Shown one piece after another: positions 32,187 through 41,496 of a stretch of 64,000 bases of DNA. The stretch's first letter is position 1. Each line of letters opens with the position of its first letter. The notes below the pieces were generated by a model. That model had not been told where the DNA came from, searched no databases, and was given only the letters and a program-made list of their open reading frames with translations. Source of the stretch: Paenibacillus physcomitrellae (GTDB lineage: Bacteria; Bacillota; Bacilli; Paenibacillales; Paenibacillaceae); assembly GCF_002240225.1 (NCBI RefSeq), contig NZ_CP022584.1, forward strand, positions 372,001-436,000, read 5' to 3'. Made by a program: the position numbers and the translations under genes.

Positions 32187-33557
32187 ATGCTGTTTAACAA
32201 AAGTCAGAACAAACAACTGAAACAAATCAACCAAATACGCTTTAGTCCGCCGCAGATTTTGTCCATTGGATTTCTGATCATGATCGTTGTCGGCTCGCTG
32301 CTGCTGATGCTTCCGATTTCCTTGAAGCCGGGAAAGTCCATTTCCTTCCTGAACGCGCTGTTTGAGGCCACCTCAGCCGTTTGTGTGACCGGACTTGTAG
32401 TGACCGATACCGGAACGACCTTCACGGTGTTTGGTCAAACGGTTCTCCTGCTGTTGATCCAGGTGGGAGGCCTCGGCTTTATGACCTTCGGGATCCTTGT
32501 AGCCATGCTGCTGGGCAAGAAAATCAGCCTGTCCAACCGCCTGATGGCGCAAAGCGCAATGAACCAGTTCAATTTGTCCGGGATTGTCAAACTGGTCAAG
32601 CTGGTGCTGGTCATGACGCTTGTCATCGAAGGGGCCGGCGCGCTGCTGCTAACTATCACTTGGGCAAGAGAAATGCCCTTGGGCTGGGCGATTTATTACG
32701 GGATTTTTCATTCAATATCTTCTTTTAATAATGCAGGGTTTGATATCATGGGCGATTATGCCAGTATGACCGCTTATGTCGGCAGCTGGCCAGTCAACCT
32801 GGTTTTATCGTTTTTATATATTTTAGGCGGTTTGGGTTTCACGGTTATTCTGGAGGTTGTTCAGAAGATCGGGAAATGGAGATGGTCGCTGCATACCCGG
32901 ATCGTTATGGGAGCAACGCTGCTGCTGAACCTTGTGGCATCGGTGTTGTTCTTCTTACTGGAACGCCATAATCCTTTAACCCTTGGATCACTCCCGCTCG
33001 GAGATCAGATTCTGGCTTCCTACTTTCAGGGGACGGTTCCGAGAACAGCAGGCTTCAATACGGTGGATTTGACCCAGTTGAACAGCGATTCCGTGCTGCT
33101 GATGATGGGTCTTATGTTTATCGGCGGATCTTCGGGCTCTACGGCAGGCGGCATCAAAATCACGACCTTCTTCCTGCTGCTGCTAGTGGTATGGACGTTT
33201 ATCAAACAAAGAGAGGACGTAACCATTCTTCGTAAACGGATCCCCAAGGATCTGGTATTCCGGGCGCTGGCTATTTCTATGATCGGGATCGGCCTCGTCT
33301 TTACAGGCAGCTTCCTGCTGGAGGTAACGGAGAAGGGACTCCCGCTAATGAATCTTGCCTTTGAGGCCGTATCTGCGTTTGGTACGGTAGGATTAACGCT
33401 TGGGGTTACGCCAAATTTGAGCGAATGGGGAAAAATTATCATTATGCTGCTCATGTTTGTAGGACGGCTTGGGCCGCTGACCATCGCGCTTGCGCTGACC
33501 CATTCCAAACACGATTCCAAGCTTAAATATCCGGAGGAGAAAATCCTGATCGGGTAA
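32187..33557 (+). CDS. ktrB: K+ uptake transporter membrane subunit, TrkH/KtrB family
   Basis: A 456-residue protein with four repeated pore units. The selectivity loops are readable as TSAVCVTGLVV, SSFNNAGFDIMGD, RTAGFNTVDL and SAFGTVGLTLG, each with the key Gly. This is the membrane subunit of a Na+-coupled K+ uptake system and normally needs a cytoplasmic KtrA partner, which is not in the window. It is co-oriented with the antiporter and ends at a strong terminator. Confidence 0.93.
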   Translation: MLFNKSQNKQLKQINQIRFSPPQILSIGFLIMIVVGSLLLMLPISLKPGKSISFLNALFEATSAVCVTGLVVTDTGTTFTVFGQTVLLLLIQVGGLGFMTFGILVAMLLGKKISLSNRLMAQSAMNQFNLSGIVKLVKLVLVMTLVIEGAGALLLTITWAREMPLGWAIYYGIFHSISSFNNAGFDIMGDYASMTAYVGSWPVNLVLSFLYILGGLGFTVILEVVQKIGKWRWSLHTRIVMGATLLLNLVASVLFFLLERHNPLTLGSLPLGDQILASYFQGTVPRTAGFNTVDLTQLNSDSVLLMMGLMFIGGSSGSTAGGIKITTFFLLLLVVWTFIKQREDVTILRKRIPKDLVFRALAISMIGIGLVFTGSFLLEVTEKGLPLMNLAFEAVSAFGTVGLTLGVTPNLSEWGKIIIMLLMFVGRLGPLTIALALTHSKHDSKLKYPEEKILIG

Positions 33558-33610
33558 AAATATCGCGGTTTGCAGCCTGGCAGCCCTGGCAGCCACCGGT
33601 TGAAGCCAGA

Positions 33611-33661
33611 AAGAGGCTGTCCCAAAAGTCATCTCGATGACTGAGGGACAGCCTCTTTTTT
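33611..33661 (+). terminator. Terminator after ktrB
   Basis: AAGAGGCTGTCCC (33611-33623) pairs with GGGACAGCCTCTT (33645-33657), enclosing an inner AGTCATCTCGATGACT hairpin, and is followed by a T run. Confidence 0.92.
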
Positions 33662-33734
33662 GGAGAACTTCATTGGACGGGGGACTATGACCAGGCTGTT
33701 TTGCTGAACAACAGCGTATCAGCCTGTCGCCCGG

Positions 33735-34655
33735 TCACCCTTTGGTCGCTGACGAAATATTCATGCCTTCGATGAAATATTTCTGGAACAGGAAGAACAG
33801 AAGCACCACCGGCAGCAGTACGATCACCGAGCCGGCCATCAAATAATGCCACTGCGTCGTCTCGGTGCTCTTGAAAGCCTGGAGGCCGATCTGCAGGTTG
33901 AACAGCGATTCCGAGTTGATGTAGATCAGCGGTCCGGTAAAATCATTCCAAGCTCCCTGGAACGTCATGATCGCAATGGTGGCGATCACTGGCAGGGAGA
34001 GGGGCAACATCAGCTGCCACCAGATCCGGAAATGGTTTGCCCCGTCCACCTTGCCGGCTTCGATCAGCTCATTCGGGATGGTCATGAAGAACTGCCGGAC
34101 GAGAAAAATCTGGAAAGCGCTGCCGAAAAATCCAGGCACGGTGAGCGGTAAATACGTGTTGATCCAGTGCAGCTTAGAGAACAAGATATACTGCGGAATC
34201 AAAGTCACGAAGCTTGGGATCATCATCGTGCCTAGCATGATGGAGAACAGCAGCTTCTTCCCTTTGAAGCGGATTTTAGCGAAGCCGTAGGCCACAAACG
34301 TATTGGACAAGACATGAGAGAAGACGCCAATCCCGGCCAGCAGCAGGGTGTTGAGCGCATATCTCCCGAAGTGGCCTTTCTGCCAGGCATGAATGTAGTT
34401 GTCCCAATGTACCTGCTCCGGAACGATCGTCGGCGGGTATGACATGATCTCCTGCATCGATTTCAGCGAGGTGGAGATCATCCACCACAGGGGAACCAGC
34501 ATCAGGAGGCCGACCAGAGTCATGAGCACAAACAGAAGCAGGGTGGACAGCTTGCGGCGCAGCGGTTTGGCCGGCGAGGCCTTCATCAGCGCGATTTTGC
34601 GTTCTTGTTCGCGTTCCCGGGCATATTCCCTTTTGCTGAAAGTCGCCATATTCAT
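33735..34655 (-). CDS. Carbohydrate ABC transporter permease (MalG/AraQ type)
   Basis: A 306-residue permease with six helices. The EAA loop appears as NELIEAGKVDGANHFRIWWQLMLPLSLP, and GAWNDFTGPLIYI is the family's late loop. A basic N-terminal arm (about 40 residues) precedes helix 1. The start ATG 34655 overlaps the other permease gene's end and follows GGGAGGTGAG. It forms the membrane pore with the next protein. The ATPase is missing here, so a shared MsmX-like ATPase is likely. Confidence 0.92.
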   Translation of the reverse strand: MNMATFSKREYAREREQERKIALMKASPAKPLRRKLSTLLLFVLMTLVGLLMLVPLWWMISTSLKSMQEIMSYPPTIVPEQVHWDNYIHAWQKGHFGRYALNTLLLAGIGVFSHVLSNTFVAYGFAKIRFKGKKLLFSIMLGTMMIPSFVTLIPQYILFSKLHWINTYLPLTVPGFFGSAFQIFLVRQFFMTIPNELIEAGKVDGANHFRIWWQLMLPLSLPVIATIAIMTFQGAWNDFTGPLIYINSESLFNLQIGLQAFKSTETTQWHYLMAGSVIVLLPVVLLFFLFQKYFIEGMNISSATKG

Positions 34656-35590
34656 TACTGCTCACCTCCCTCGTAATGGACCCAGAACCTGGACAAAGTC
34701 AAATTAATGAGCGTAAGGAGCAGTACGATCAGGAAAAGGAACCAGGCCATCGCCATCGCATATCCCATATCGAATACCTTGAAGGCCTTCAGGAACATAT
34801 GCAGATTGTAGAACAGCAAGGAGTTCATCGGTGCGCCGGGATCGTTGCCGTAGCTCATCACGTAACCTTCCTGAAAGATTTGAAAGCCGCCGATGAATCC
34901 GGTCACAATTTCGAAAAAGATCACCGGCGTAATCATCGGCAAGGTCACGTGCCAGAACTTGCGCAGCCGCCCTGCCCCGTCAAGCTCGGCAGCTTCGTAC
35001 AGCTTGCTCGGAACGCCCTGCAGGCTGGCCAGATACAGCAGCATCATGCTGCCTGATCCCCATAGCTTCATCAGGATGATGGCGTTCTTGGTCCAGGCCG
35101 GATCAGTCAGCCAGGCCGGTCCGTCAATGCCGAGCCAGCTCAAAGTCAGGTTCACAAGTCCGGCGCTCGGAGAGAGCAGCATCATCCACAGGACGTAGAC
35201 GCCAACTCCGGACAAGACGGACGGGAGGTAAAAGACAGTCCGGAAGAGCCGGATTCCCGGCATCCTCCGGTTCAGGATCATGGCCAGCAGCAGTCCGGCT
35301 GCTGTTTGCAGCGGCACGCTGATCACGACGAAATACAGCGTATTGCGGAGAGATTTCCAGAACAGCGGATCATGATTCAGCATGGTGTCGTAGTTCTTGA
35401 ATCCGATCCAGGCCATCTGTGAAGTAATGTCATAGTTCGTAAAGCTCGCGTAAAGCGAGAAGAGCATGGGGCCAGCAGTAAAGAGCAGGAACCCCAGAAT
35501 CCAGGGACTGACGAATACAAATCCCTGGAGTGCTTCCCGGCTGGCGAGCGACCGGCCTCTCCGGGCGGCTGCGTGCTGAGGGTGTGCCAT
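34655..35590 (-). CDS. Carbohydrate ABC transporter permease (MalF/AraP type)
   Basis: A 311-residue permease with six helices. VFVSPWILGFLLFTAGPMLFSLYAS is helix 1 of the family, and LYEAAELDGAGRLRKFWHVTLPMITP is the EAA loop. ATG 35590 is chosen because AGAGGTG precedes it; GTG 35599 would overlap that site. Second gene of a minus-strand sugar importer operon, after the binding protein. Confidence 0.92.
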   Translation of the reverse strand: MAHPQHAAARRGRSLASREALQGFVFVSPWILGFLLFTAGPMLFSLYASFTNYDITSQMAWIGFKNYDTMLNHDPLFWKSLRNTLYFVVISVPLQTAAGLLLAMILNRRMPGIRLFRTVFYLPSVLSGVGVYVLWMMLLSPSAGLVNLTLSWLGIDGPAWLTDPAWTKNAIILMKLWGSGSMMLLYLASLQGVPSKLYEAAELDGAGRLRKFWHVTLPMITPVIFFEIVTGFIGGFQIFQEGYVMSYGNDPGAPMNSLLFYNLHMFLKAFKVFDMGYAMAMAWFLFLIVLLLTLINLTLSRFWVHYEGGEQ

Positions 35591-35646
35591 ATGCTGCACC
35601 TCTTTCTTAGAAGTATTAAGGAATAGATTGTATGTCGGGTACTGCT

Positions 35647-36993
35647 TTACTTGCCGGACACCAGCTTCTCCACGTCTGCCTGGGCTTTGTTCAGCCCATC
35701 CTGGATGGAGGTCTGCCCCAGCATGATCGCGTCCCGCTGCGGGTTGATCAGGTTCATGTAATCCGGCGCGTTCAGCGGATTCGGCGTAAGCTTCGTATGA
35801 GCAAGGTTCTCAACGGAAGCCTTATAGACCGGATTGGACATCAGCTCGGACGAATTCGAAGCTTCTTTGTTGGCGACATTGTCGAAATTTTTCTCCGCCC
35901 AGTAGGTTTGAGCTTCAACGTCGGTCATGTATTTCAGGAATTCCCAGGCTTCATCCGGATGTTTCGCTCCGTAAGGGATTTCGATAACGAAGCCGCCGCC
36001 GACGCTCCAGTGTCCGGCGCCTTCTTTCGTTTCAGGCAGCGGAGCTACGCCGAAGTTGATTCCGTCCCCGTAGTCGCGAATCTGTGTATAGAAGTTGGTG
36101 ACGTCGGTCCAGATGGACACTCTGCCGGACAGGAACGGGTTGGCCTGCTGGCTGCCGAAATCGGCTTTGAAGGCGTCGATATTTTTCTGCCCGAGCCGTT
36201 TGGCGTTATCCAGGATATACTGCAGGGCTTCGGCTTTGGCCGGCGCGTTGACGACCGGCTTGCCGCTTTCGTCGAAGAAGTTGCGGCCCCCGTCGAAGTT
36301 CAGCTGCAGCAAATTCCAGTCGGAGTTGAACTGCGGCGAATAACCGATGCGGGTGTAAGTATTGCCATGTTTCTTATCGAGCTTCTGGGCGGCCTGCTCC
36401 AGCTCATCCCACGTATCCGGGAACTTGTCCGGATCAAGGCCGGCTTCTTTAAAATCATCCTTGTTGTAGAACATCATGCGGGTATCGGTGTTGAACGGAA
36501 GCGCATAAGGTTCGCCGTTATAAAGCACCGTATTCCACAGCTCCGGGAAAAACCGGTCCTGCACCTTGTCGCGTTCGACGTATTTGGACAGGTTCATGGC
36601 TTGATTCTTGCTGGCGCGCTGCTGGACGGTGTTGATGTCGTTCATCATGATGTCCGGCGGGTTGCCTGCCGAAACTGCGGCAAGCTCTTTGGTGAAGATG
36701 TCGGAATAAGGATAATAGCTGTGCTTCACAAAAATTTTATCCTGCGATTTATTGAAATCATCGACAAGCTTCTCAATAATCGGACGGCGGGTTTCAGAAC
36801 CCCACCAGGTCCAGTAGTCGAGCACGACCCGCCCTTCGGGGCTGACGGAAGAGCCCGAGCCGGAGTTTGCAGCTGCATCAGCCTGGGCTGCGGCAGGTCC
36901 CCCCGAGGTTCCGCCTGAGCAGGCGGCGAGCAATGAAACCAGGCTGGCTACAGCGGTGAGCTGGAAGGCTTTTTTTAGATGTTTGAATGGCAT
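35647..36993 (-). CDS. Sugar-binding lipoprotein of ABC importer
   Basis: A 448-residue family 1 solute-binding protein. The signal peptide ends in lipobox LLAAC followed by a Gly/Ser/Ala linker. VVLDYWTWWGSETRRPIIEKL begins the mature domain, and GRVSIWTDVTNFYTQI and YPYSDIFTKELAAVSAGNPPDI are typical of sugar-binding members. GAGGGGG precedes the ATG. First gene of the operon with two permeases; the sugar is unknown. Confidence 0.92.
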   Translation of the reverse strand: MPFKHLKKAFQLTAVASLVSLLAACSGGTSGGPAAAQADAAANSGSGSSVSPEGRVVLDYWTWWGSETRRPIIEKLVDDFNKSQDKIFVKHSYYPYSDIFTKELAAVSAGNPPDIMMNDINTVQQRASKNQAMNLSKYVERDKVQDRFFPELWNTVLYNGEPYALPFNTDTRMMFYNKDDFKEAGLDPDKFPDTWDELEQAAQKLDKKHGNTYTRIGYSPQFNSDWNLLQLNFDGGRNFFDESGKPVVNAPAKAEALQYILDNAKRLGQKNIDAFKADFGSQQANPFLSGRVSIWTDVTNFYTQIRDYGDGINFGVAPLPETKEGAGHWSVGGGFVIEIPYGAKHPDEAWEFLKYMTDVEAQTYWAEKNFDNVANKEASNSSELMSNPVYKASVENLAHTKLTPNPLNAPDYMNLINPQRDAIMLGQTSIQDGLNKAQADVEKLVSGK

Positions 36994-37140
36994 GTGGTTA
37001 AACCCCCTCAGATGAAGTAATTATGAGACTTATTTAACCTTCCTTGCTGAATTTGCAACAATCGAATCAAAAAAAGGCAAAAGATGGCGAATGCCAAGGG
37101 ATGAAAATGTTTGAGGTCATCCGTAACATCCACCTTGTGA

Positions 37141-37182
37141 AAAAAACCTTCATGCCCTCTTGGAAGAGGTTGAAGGTTTTTA
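37141..37182 (-). terminator. Hairpin terminator downstream of lspA
   Basis: AAAAAACCTTCA and TGAAGGTTTTTAT arms enclose a CCTCTT/AAGAGG pairing, so the hairpin can work in both directions. It lies after lspA on the minus strand. In the 336-base gap 36995-37330 I see only this hairpin and the ribosome site of the sugar-binding gene. Confidence 0.7.
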
Positions 37183-37330
37183 TGGGCTGTATTTTCTATT
37201 TTTCTATTATTAAATGATTTCGAGGGAGCGCAACACTTGAACATACCATTTGTTATTGCCACTGACATGAAACTTAATCTTACTCAGCATTTGCTTGATT
37301 GGACGATGTTTGCTAAATAGTATTGCTGTC

Positions 37331-37816
37331 TTAAGCATTGGAGCGTCGCTGTTGTCTTTCCTCATGAAAAAATAGCGTATGAATTACAATCAGCGCAACG
37401 CCGCAGCATATGCCTGTATCAGCCATATTGAAGCTCGGAAAGACGTAGCTGCCGAATGTGAACTGTAGGAAATCCGTGACCTCCCCATACAGCGCTCGAT
37501 CCAGAAAATTACCAAGCGCTCCGCCTAATACCATGCCGAGTCCGATCTGCAGCAGCACTTTGCCGGAATGGCGGTTTTTATGCAAATACCAAACGATGAG
37601 GGCAACTACTACCAGCGTGATGGACAGGAGTAAAACACGCTGCTCCTGTAACGAACTGAAGGCCGCCCCGCGATTGCGAACGGAAGTTAGGCTAAAGAAA
37701 CGCTCTCCAATGACATGAACGGTATCTCCCACCACTAGAGTGCTCTCAATGATCTTCTTTGTGATTAAATCAACGGCAAAAACAAATAGCCCGATCCAAT
37801 AATAATAGTACTTCAA
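37331..37816 (-). CDS. lspA: Lipoprotein signal peptidase (signal peptidase II)
   Basis: A 161-residue protein with four membrane helices. SVRNRGAAFS is the conserved NxGxAF motif. The catalytic Asp pair is seen in GALGNFLDRALYGEVTDFLQF and FNMADTGICCG. It cleaves prolipoprotein signal peptides at the membrane. It is isolated from rluD/pyrR genes that usually neighbour lspA in Bacillales, so it may be a second copy. GGAGGAC precedes the start. Confidence 0.93.
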   Translation of the reverse strand: MKYYYYWIGLFVFAVDLITKKIIESTLVVGDTVHVIGERFFSLTSVRNRGAAFSSLQEQRVLLLSITLVVVALIVWYLHKNRHSGKVLLQIGLGMVLGGALGNFLDRALYGEVTDFLQFTFGSYVFPSFNMADTGICCGVALIVIHTLFFHEERQQRRSNA

Positions 37817-37876
37817 TTCATCGTCCTCCCTGGACTTTTGTCGACAATCGCCGCGTATTTACATTTCGCTTTAAAC

Positions 37877-38951
37877 TTATTCTAAAGAAATTTCAAACTT
37901 CGCACCCGCTTCTCCGGCAAAAACAAGCGTGATACAGAATGGTGTCGCCTCCTTTCGCCAACGCCTGAATGCCATATTCTCCGAAGGGATAAAGATCCAC
38001 ACTATCCCAGCCAAGCCCAAAGTTGATGGAAGTATCCGTGTCTTTAGGCCATATACCGTGTGCATATTCCCTTTGCTCCAAGGCTGCAACCGATTCATCC
38101 GAAAGTATACCTGCTTGAGGATCGGTGAAAATTTGCGAGAAACGGACTAAATCTTCCGCAGTCGAGTAGATGCCGCCGGCACCGATGATGTTCACCGTTT
38201 CGTTTGGCAGCTGCCTTGATAAGCCGGGAAGTAGAGACCCGCCGTTCTGGAGGAATCGATCCTGTCCTTCGGCGTCATTGTATTGGACATGCCAAGAGGC
38301 TGCGTAAAATAACGATGAAGGTAAGCAGTGAAGTCCATACCGCTGACGCGCTCCACCAATATCTCTGCCAACGTAAAACCGTCGTTGCTATAAACCGAGT
38401 AGGCGCCCGGATCAGCTTTCAGTTTCTGTTTAGCCAGCTGTTTAAGCAGCGTATCGTGGGCATAACTGTCGTTATCCTCAAACAAAAAGGCGTTGGCCAC
38501 CGAAGAACTGTAAAGTCCGGAGGAATGGTTCAGCAGCATGCGCGGCGTAATTTTCTTATAGCGATCATCTTGCATCGTAAAATCAGGGATATACTGAACG
38601 ACAGGAGTGTCCAGATTCAATTTTCCTTCGTCGGCTAACTTCATTACGGCGGCCGTGATGAACATTTTGCTCGCTGATCCAATGCCGTATAACGTATTTC
38701 TCGTCAGCGGTATTTTTGCCTTTTCATTACTTCGGCAAACGCTCCCGAAACGACCATTTGACCATGATCAATAAGTGCATATTGAACGCTTGTTGTATCA
38801 TATTGACCGGTGAGAAGGTCGGCCTTCTCTGCCGCAGCTTTACGCGTAGCTTCACAGGATGGTGTGGCGCTTTGTTCTGCTGCCGTCGCTGCGAGGGAGC
38901 CAAGGCCGTTAATAGCAGGATAACAGACAGTATCCGAGTTTTGTTCACCAT
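37877..38951 (-). pseudogene. Broken beta-lactamase-fold serine hydrolase (class C/PBP-like)
   Basis: Reading the minus strand, a signal peptide (MVNKTRILSVILLLTALAP, from 38951) changes frame to a stretch with [19 protein letters not shown], then to a frame with [21 protein letters not shown] (the SxxK nucleophile motif), NHSSGLYSS, and [12 protein letters not shown] (the YxN motif), then to a frame with [19 protein letters not shown] and [12 protein letters not shown] (KxG motif), and the tail shifts once more. At least three frameshifts are needed to join these pieces and the C-terminal part is missing. The gene family normally encodes secreted penicillin-recognising hydrolases. The order of motifs is correct, so this is decay of one gene and not chance reading frames. 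Confidence 0.85.
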
Positions 38952-39001
38952 TCAGCCTCCTAAATAACGAATAGTGGATTGCCCGTGGTAGAGAAGAAGG
39001 T

Positions 39002-39301
39002 TTATACCTTTTTGCTAAGATAGATCCAGTAACCGAGCCCAACTAGGATAGTTAGTGAGAATAGACTCGTAATACAAATTCTAAGCAATGTATACCCGAT
39101 GTCGTTCCACCCCGTGACGAGGATAATCAGAGATAAACCTGCCAAAAGAAAGGTGAACAGAAAGCTGAATAATTTAAAACCCATAAATCGCGCTCTTTCG
39201 TCTGTTCCTTCCTTTTTAACTAAAACCGATAATACGATAACCCCAAACAGCGCTATTATCGAAACGCCGTTCGTAATATTTATTAATAACTCCATGGTCA
39301 T
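39002..39301 (-). CDS. Small three-helix membrane protein paired with XRE regulator
   Basis: A 99-residue protein with hydrophobic segments at about residues 8-28, 43-63 and 73-93 and a KKEGTDERARFMGFK loop. It starts in an ATGA overlap with the XRE gene, so translation is coupled. Such small membrane proteins are common partners of short Cro-like regulators in Firmicutes; the function is not known. I do not recognise a named family. Confidence 0.7.
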   Translation of the reverse strand: MTMELLINITNGVSIIALFGVIVLSVLVKKEGTDERARFMGFKLFSFLFTFLLAGLSLIILVTGWNDIGYTLLRICITSLFSLTILVGLGYWIYLSKKV

Positions 39302-39525
39302 TCCTCCTCCCCTGTTTCCAACTGAAACACTTCATTAATGTCTACCCCAAAAGCCTTGGCGATTTGAAAACCTAAAATTAACGAGGGAGTAAACTTCCCT
39401 TTTTCTACTGAAATAATGGTTTGCCTGCTTACTCCGACTTTTTCAGCTAAATCTTTTTGCGTCCATTGGCATTCCGCTCTTAGAACCGGCATTCGATTTT
39501 TAAGTACAGGAAATTTGTTATCCAA
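39298..39525 (-). CDS. XRE/Cro-family transcriptional regulator
   Basis: A 75-residue HTH protein. The helix-turn-helix is WTQKDLAEKVGVSRQTIISVEKG, and PSLILGFQIAKAFGVDINEVF is the standard C-terminal half. The start is TTG 39525 after GAGGGTGG. It shares an operon with the small membrane protein. Two dyads just upstream (39543-39602) are candidate autoregulatory operators. Confidence 0.9.
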   Translation of the reverse strand: MDNKFPVLKNRMPVLRAECQWTQKDLAEKVGVSRQTIISVEKGKFTPSLILGFQIAKAFGVDINEVFQLETGEEE

Positions 39526-39542
39526 CTAACCACCCTCTTTTG

Positions 39543-39602
39543 AAGTAAGTTTTACTTTACATAAGGTAATCTATATTTTACTTAATGTCAAGTATACTTT
39601 AC
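39543..39602 (-). promoter_or_regulatory. Candidate XRE operators
   Basis: GTAAGTTTTACTTTAC has GTAA/TTAC arms, and 40 bases further AAGTATACTT is a perfect palindrome within GTCAAGTATACTTTAC. Both share AGT-ACTTTAC-like half-sites. They lie immediately upstream of the regulator gene on its minus-strand promoter side. Confidence 0.45.
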
Positions 39603-39772
39603 TATCTTCTCAATCAAACTTCTCAATCAAAAAATCATTAAAAGTTAAAATGAATAAGTCCTCCTCACGCACACAGGTTGGAATCTATTCCGTCAGGTAA
39701 GCTGCGGCTCCGCGCGAGTCAGCCTGATGGGTACCCAACAAACCGGGCAAGAGGGATCTAAATTCACAGGTA

Positions 39773-39805
39773 CTAGTACCAGCTACTAGGATAAAGTGTT
39801 ATAAT
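39773..39805 (+). promoter_or_regulatory. FapR-like operator with overlapping promoter
   Basis: CTAGTA-CCAGC-TACTAG (39773-39789) matches the architecture of the FapR box (TTAGTA-N5-TACTAA, with CC at the same place). TATAAT lies at 39800-39805, so the dyad covers the -35 region. FapR represses fatty-acid and phospholipid genes until malonyl-CoA rises. The rest of 39603-39772 is a G+C-rich block in which I recognise nothing. Confidence 0.7.
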
Positions 39806-39847
39806 GAAATCCTAAATATTGATTTGGACAAAAAAGGAGACCGCAGG

Positions 39848-41449
39848 GTGAACATACAAGAATGGATTGCACCTGAGATTTACAACATCTCGTCGGAAGT
39901 GGAGAAGCATCCGCCTGCCAAAACGGCACTCAAATGGCTGAGTGAAAGCGGAGAATATAAAGAGATTACGTACGGGGAGCTGGTCAGTCGGATGAACCGC
40001 CTGGCGGGTGGCTTAAAGCAGCTTGGACTGACCAAGGGAGACCGGGTATTGGTCATGGTCCCCCGGACGATCACCGCTTACCTCATTTATTTGGCTTGTC
40101 TAAAGCTCGGTCTGGCTATCATTCCTTCCTCGGAGCTGCTTCGGTCCAAAGATTTGGTCTACCGTTTGAAGCATTCGGAGGCGAAAGCCGTGCTGGTCTG
40201 GGGCCAATTTACGGGTGAAGTGAATCGGATTGACGAAGAGCTGCCTAATCTGGATTACAGGATCGCCGTTGGGGAAGAAGAGGCAGAGCCGCAGGAAGGC
40301 TGGCTGGATTTGCAGCGGTTGATGGAAGGCCAGCCGGACAGCTTTCAGGCCGAGCCGACCCGCCGCGAAGATATGGCCATTCTTGCCTATACCTCCGGAA
40401 CGACAGGCAATCCCAAAGGCGTCGTGCATTCGCATGGCTGGGGATATGCCCACCTTCGCATTGCAGCGGAGAATTGGCTGGATATCCGTCAGGATGACAT
40501 CGTGTGGGCCACAGCAGCGCCAGGCTGGCAGAAATGGATCTGGAGTCCGTTCTTGTCGGTGCTGGGCAGCGGGGCAACCGGATTTATTTATAACGGCTCT
40601 TTCTCGCCTAAACGTTATTTGGAGCTGCTGCAGAAATACCGGATTCAGGTCCTGTGCTGCACGCCTACTGAGTACCGGCTGATGGCCAAATCGGGCGGGC
40701 TGGAAGAATATGATCTCAGCTCGCTGCGCAGCGCGGTCTCCGCTGGCGAACCGCTTAACCGTGAAGTTATTGATATTTTTAAAAGCCAACAGGGTATTAC
40801 GATTCGGGACGGCTACGGGCAGACGGAAAGCACGCTGCTGATCGGTGCGCTGAAGGATGCTCCGCTGCGTATCGGTTCGATGGGCAAAGCGCTTGCGCCG
40901 GGCCTTGTGGAAATCGTGGATGAAGAGGGACGCCTGGTTCCGCCGGGCGAGGTTGGCAATATTGCTGTCCATCAGGATATGCCGGCTTTATTCCGCGAGT
41001 ATTACAAAGATCCGGACCGGAAAAAGGCCGGCATGCGCGGGGAATATTTCATTACCGGGGACCGGGCTTCCAAGGATGAAGAGGGCTATTTCTGGTTTGA
41101 AGGCCGCGGGGATGACATCATCATCAGCTCTGGCTACACGATCGGACCGTTTGAGGTAGAGGAAGCGCTGATGAAGCACCCGGCTGTTAAGGAATGCGCA
41201 GTGGTGGCGAGTCCCGACGAAATCCGCGGACATATCGTGAAAGCGTTCGTCGTATTAAGGAATGCCGAAGAGGCTTCTCCGGAGCTGGCCAGAGAGCTGC
41301 AGAACCATGTGAAGCAAATGACGGCTCCATACAAATATCCGCGCAAAATCCAGTTCACGGAAGATCTGCCGAAGACGAGCTCCGGTAAAATCCGCCGGGT
41401 CGAACTCCGCGAGCAGGAAAAGAAAGCTGCCCGGGAAAATCAGGAATAA
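39848..41449 (+). CDS. Acyl-CoA ligase (ANL superfamily, MbcS/AcsM-like)
   Basis: A 533-residue adenylate-forming enzyme. LAYTSGTTGNPKGVVHSHG is the AMP/P-loop motif, RDGYGQTESTLL the A5 motif, YFITGDRASKDEEGYFWFEGR the A7 motif, and LPKTSSGKIRRVELR the A10 motif with the catalytic Lys. It activates short to medium chain carboxylic acids as acyl-AMP, then CoA thioesters. GTG 39848 follows AAAAAGGAGA. The FapR-like operator upstream suggests a role linked to fatty acid supply. Terminator at 41666. Confidence 0.92.
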   Translation: MNIQEWIAPEIYNISSEVEKHPPAKTALKWLSESGEYKEITYGELVSRMNRLAGGLKQLGLTKGDRVLVMVPRTITAYLIYLACLKLGLAIIPSSELLRSKDLVYRLKHSEAKAVLVWGQFTGEVNRIDEELPNLDYRIAVGEEEAEPQEGWLDLQRLMEGQPDSFQAEPTRREDMAILAYTSGTTGNPKGVVHSHGWGYAHLRIAAENWLDIRQDDIVWATAAPGWQKWIWSPFLSVLGSGATGFIYNGSFSPKRYLELLQKYRIQVLCCTPTEYRLMAKSGGLEEYDLSSLRSAVSAGEPLNREVIDIFKSQQGITIRDGYGQTESTLLIGALKDAPLRIGSMGKALAPGLVEIVDEEGRLVPPGEVGNIAVHQDMPALFREYYKDPDRKKAGMRGEYFITGDRASKDEEGYFWFEGRGDDIIISSGYTIGPFEVEEALMKHPAVKECAVVASPDEIRGHIVKAFVVLRNAEEASPELARELQNHVKQMTAPYKYPRKIQFTEDLPKTSSGKIRRVELREQEKKAARENQE

Positions 41450-41496
41450 CGAGCGGGTCAGGTAGACGGCTTAAATTACGGGCGGTGTTCCGGTTG

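Noticed and set aside
35632..36918. 428-codon plus-strand frame opposite the sugar-binding protein
   Set aside because: The minus-strand gene has a lipobox, family motifs and operon context; the opposite frame has none.
37008..37268. 86-codon minus-strand frame between the sugar-binding gene and lspA
   Set aside because: It crosses the terminator hairpin, lacks a good ribosome site and has no recognisable motif.
39655..39772. G+C-rich block before the acyl-CoA ligase considered as a riboswitch
   Set aside because: I compared it by eye with c-di-GMP, ykkC, cobalamin, fluoride and ZTP cores and found no convincing conserved core.
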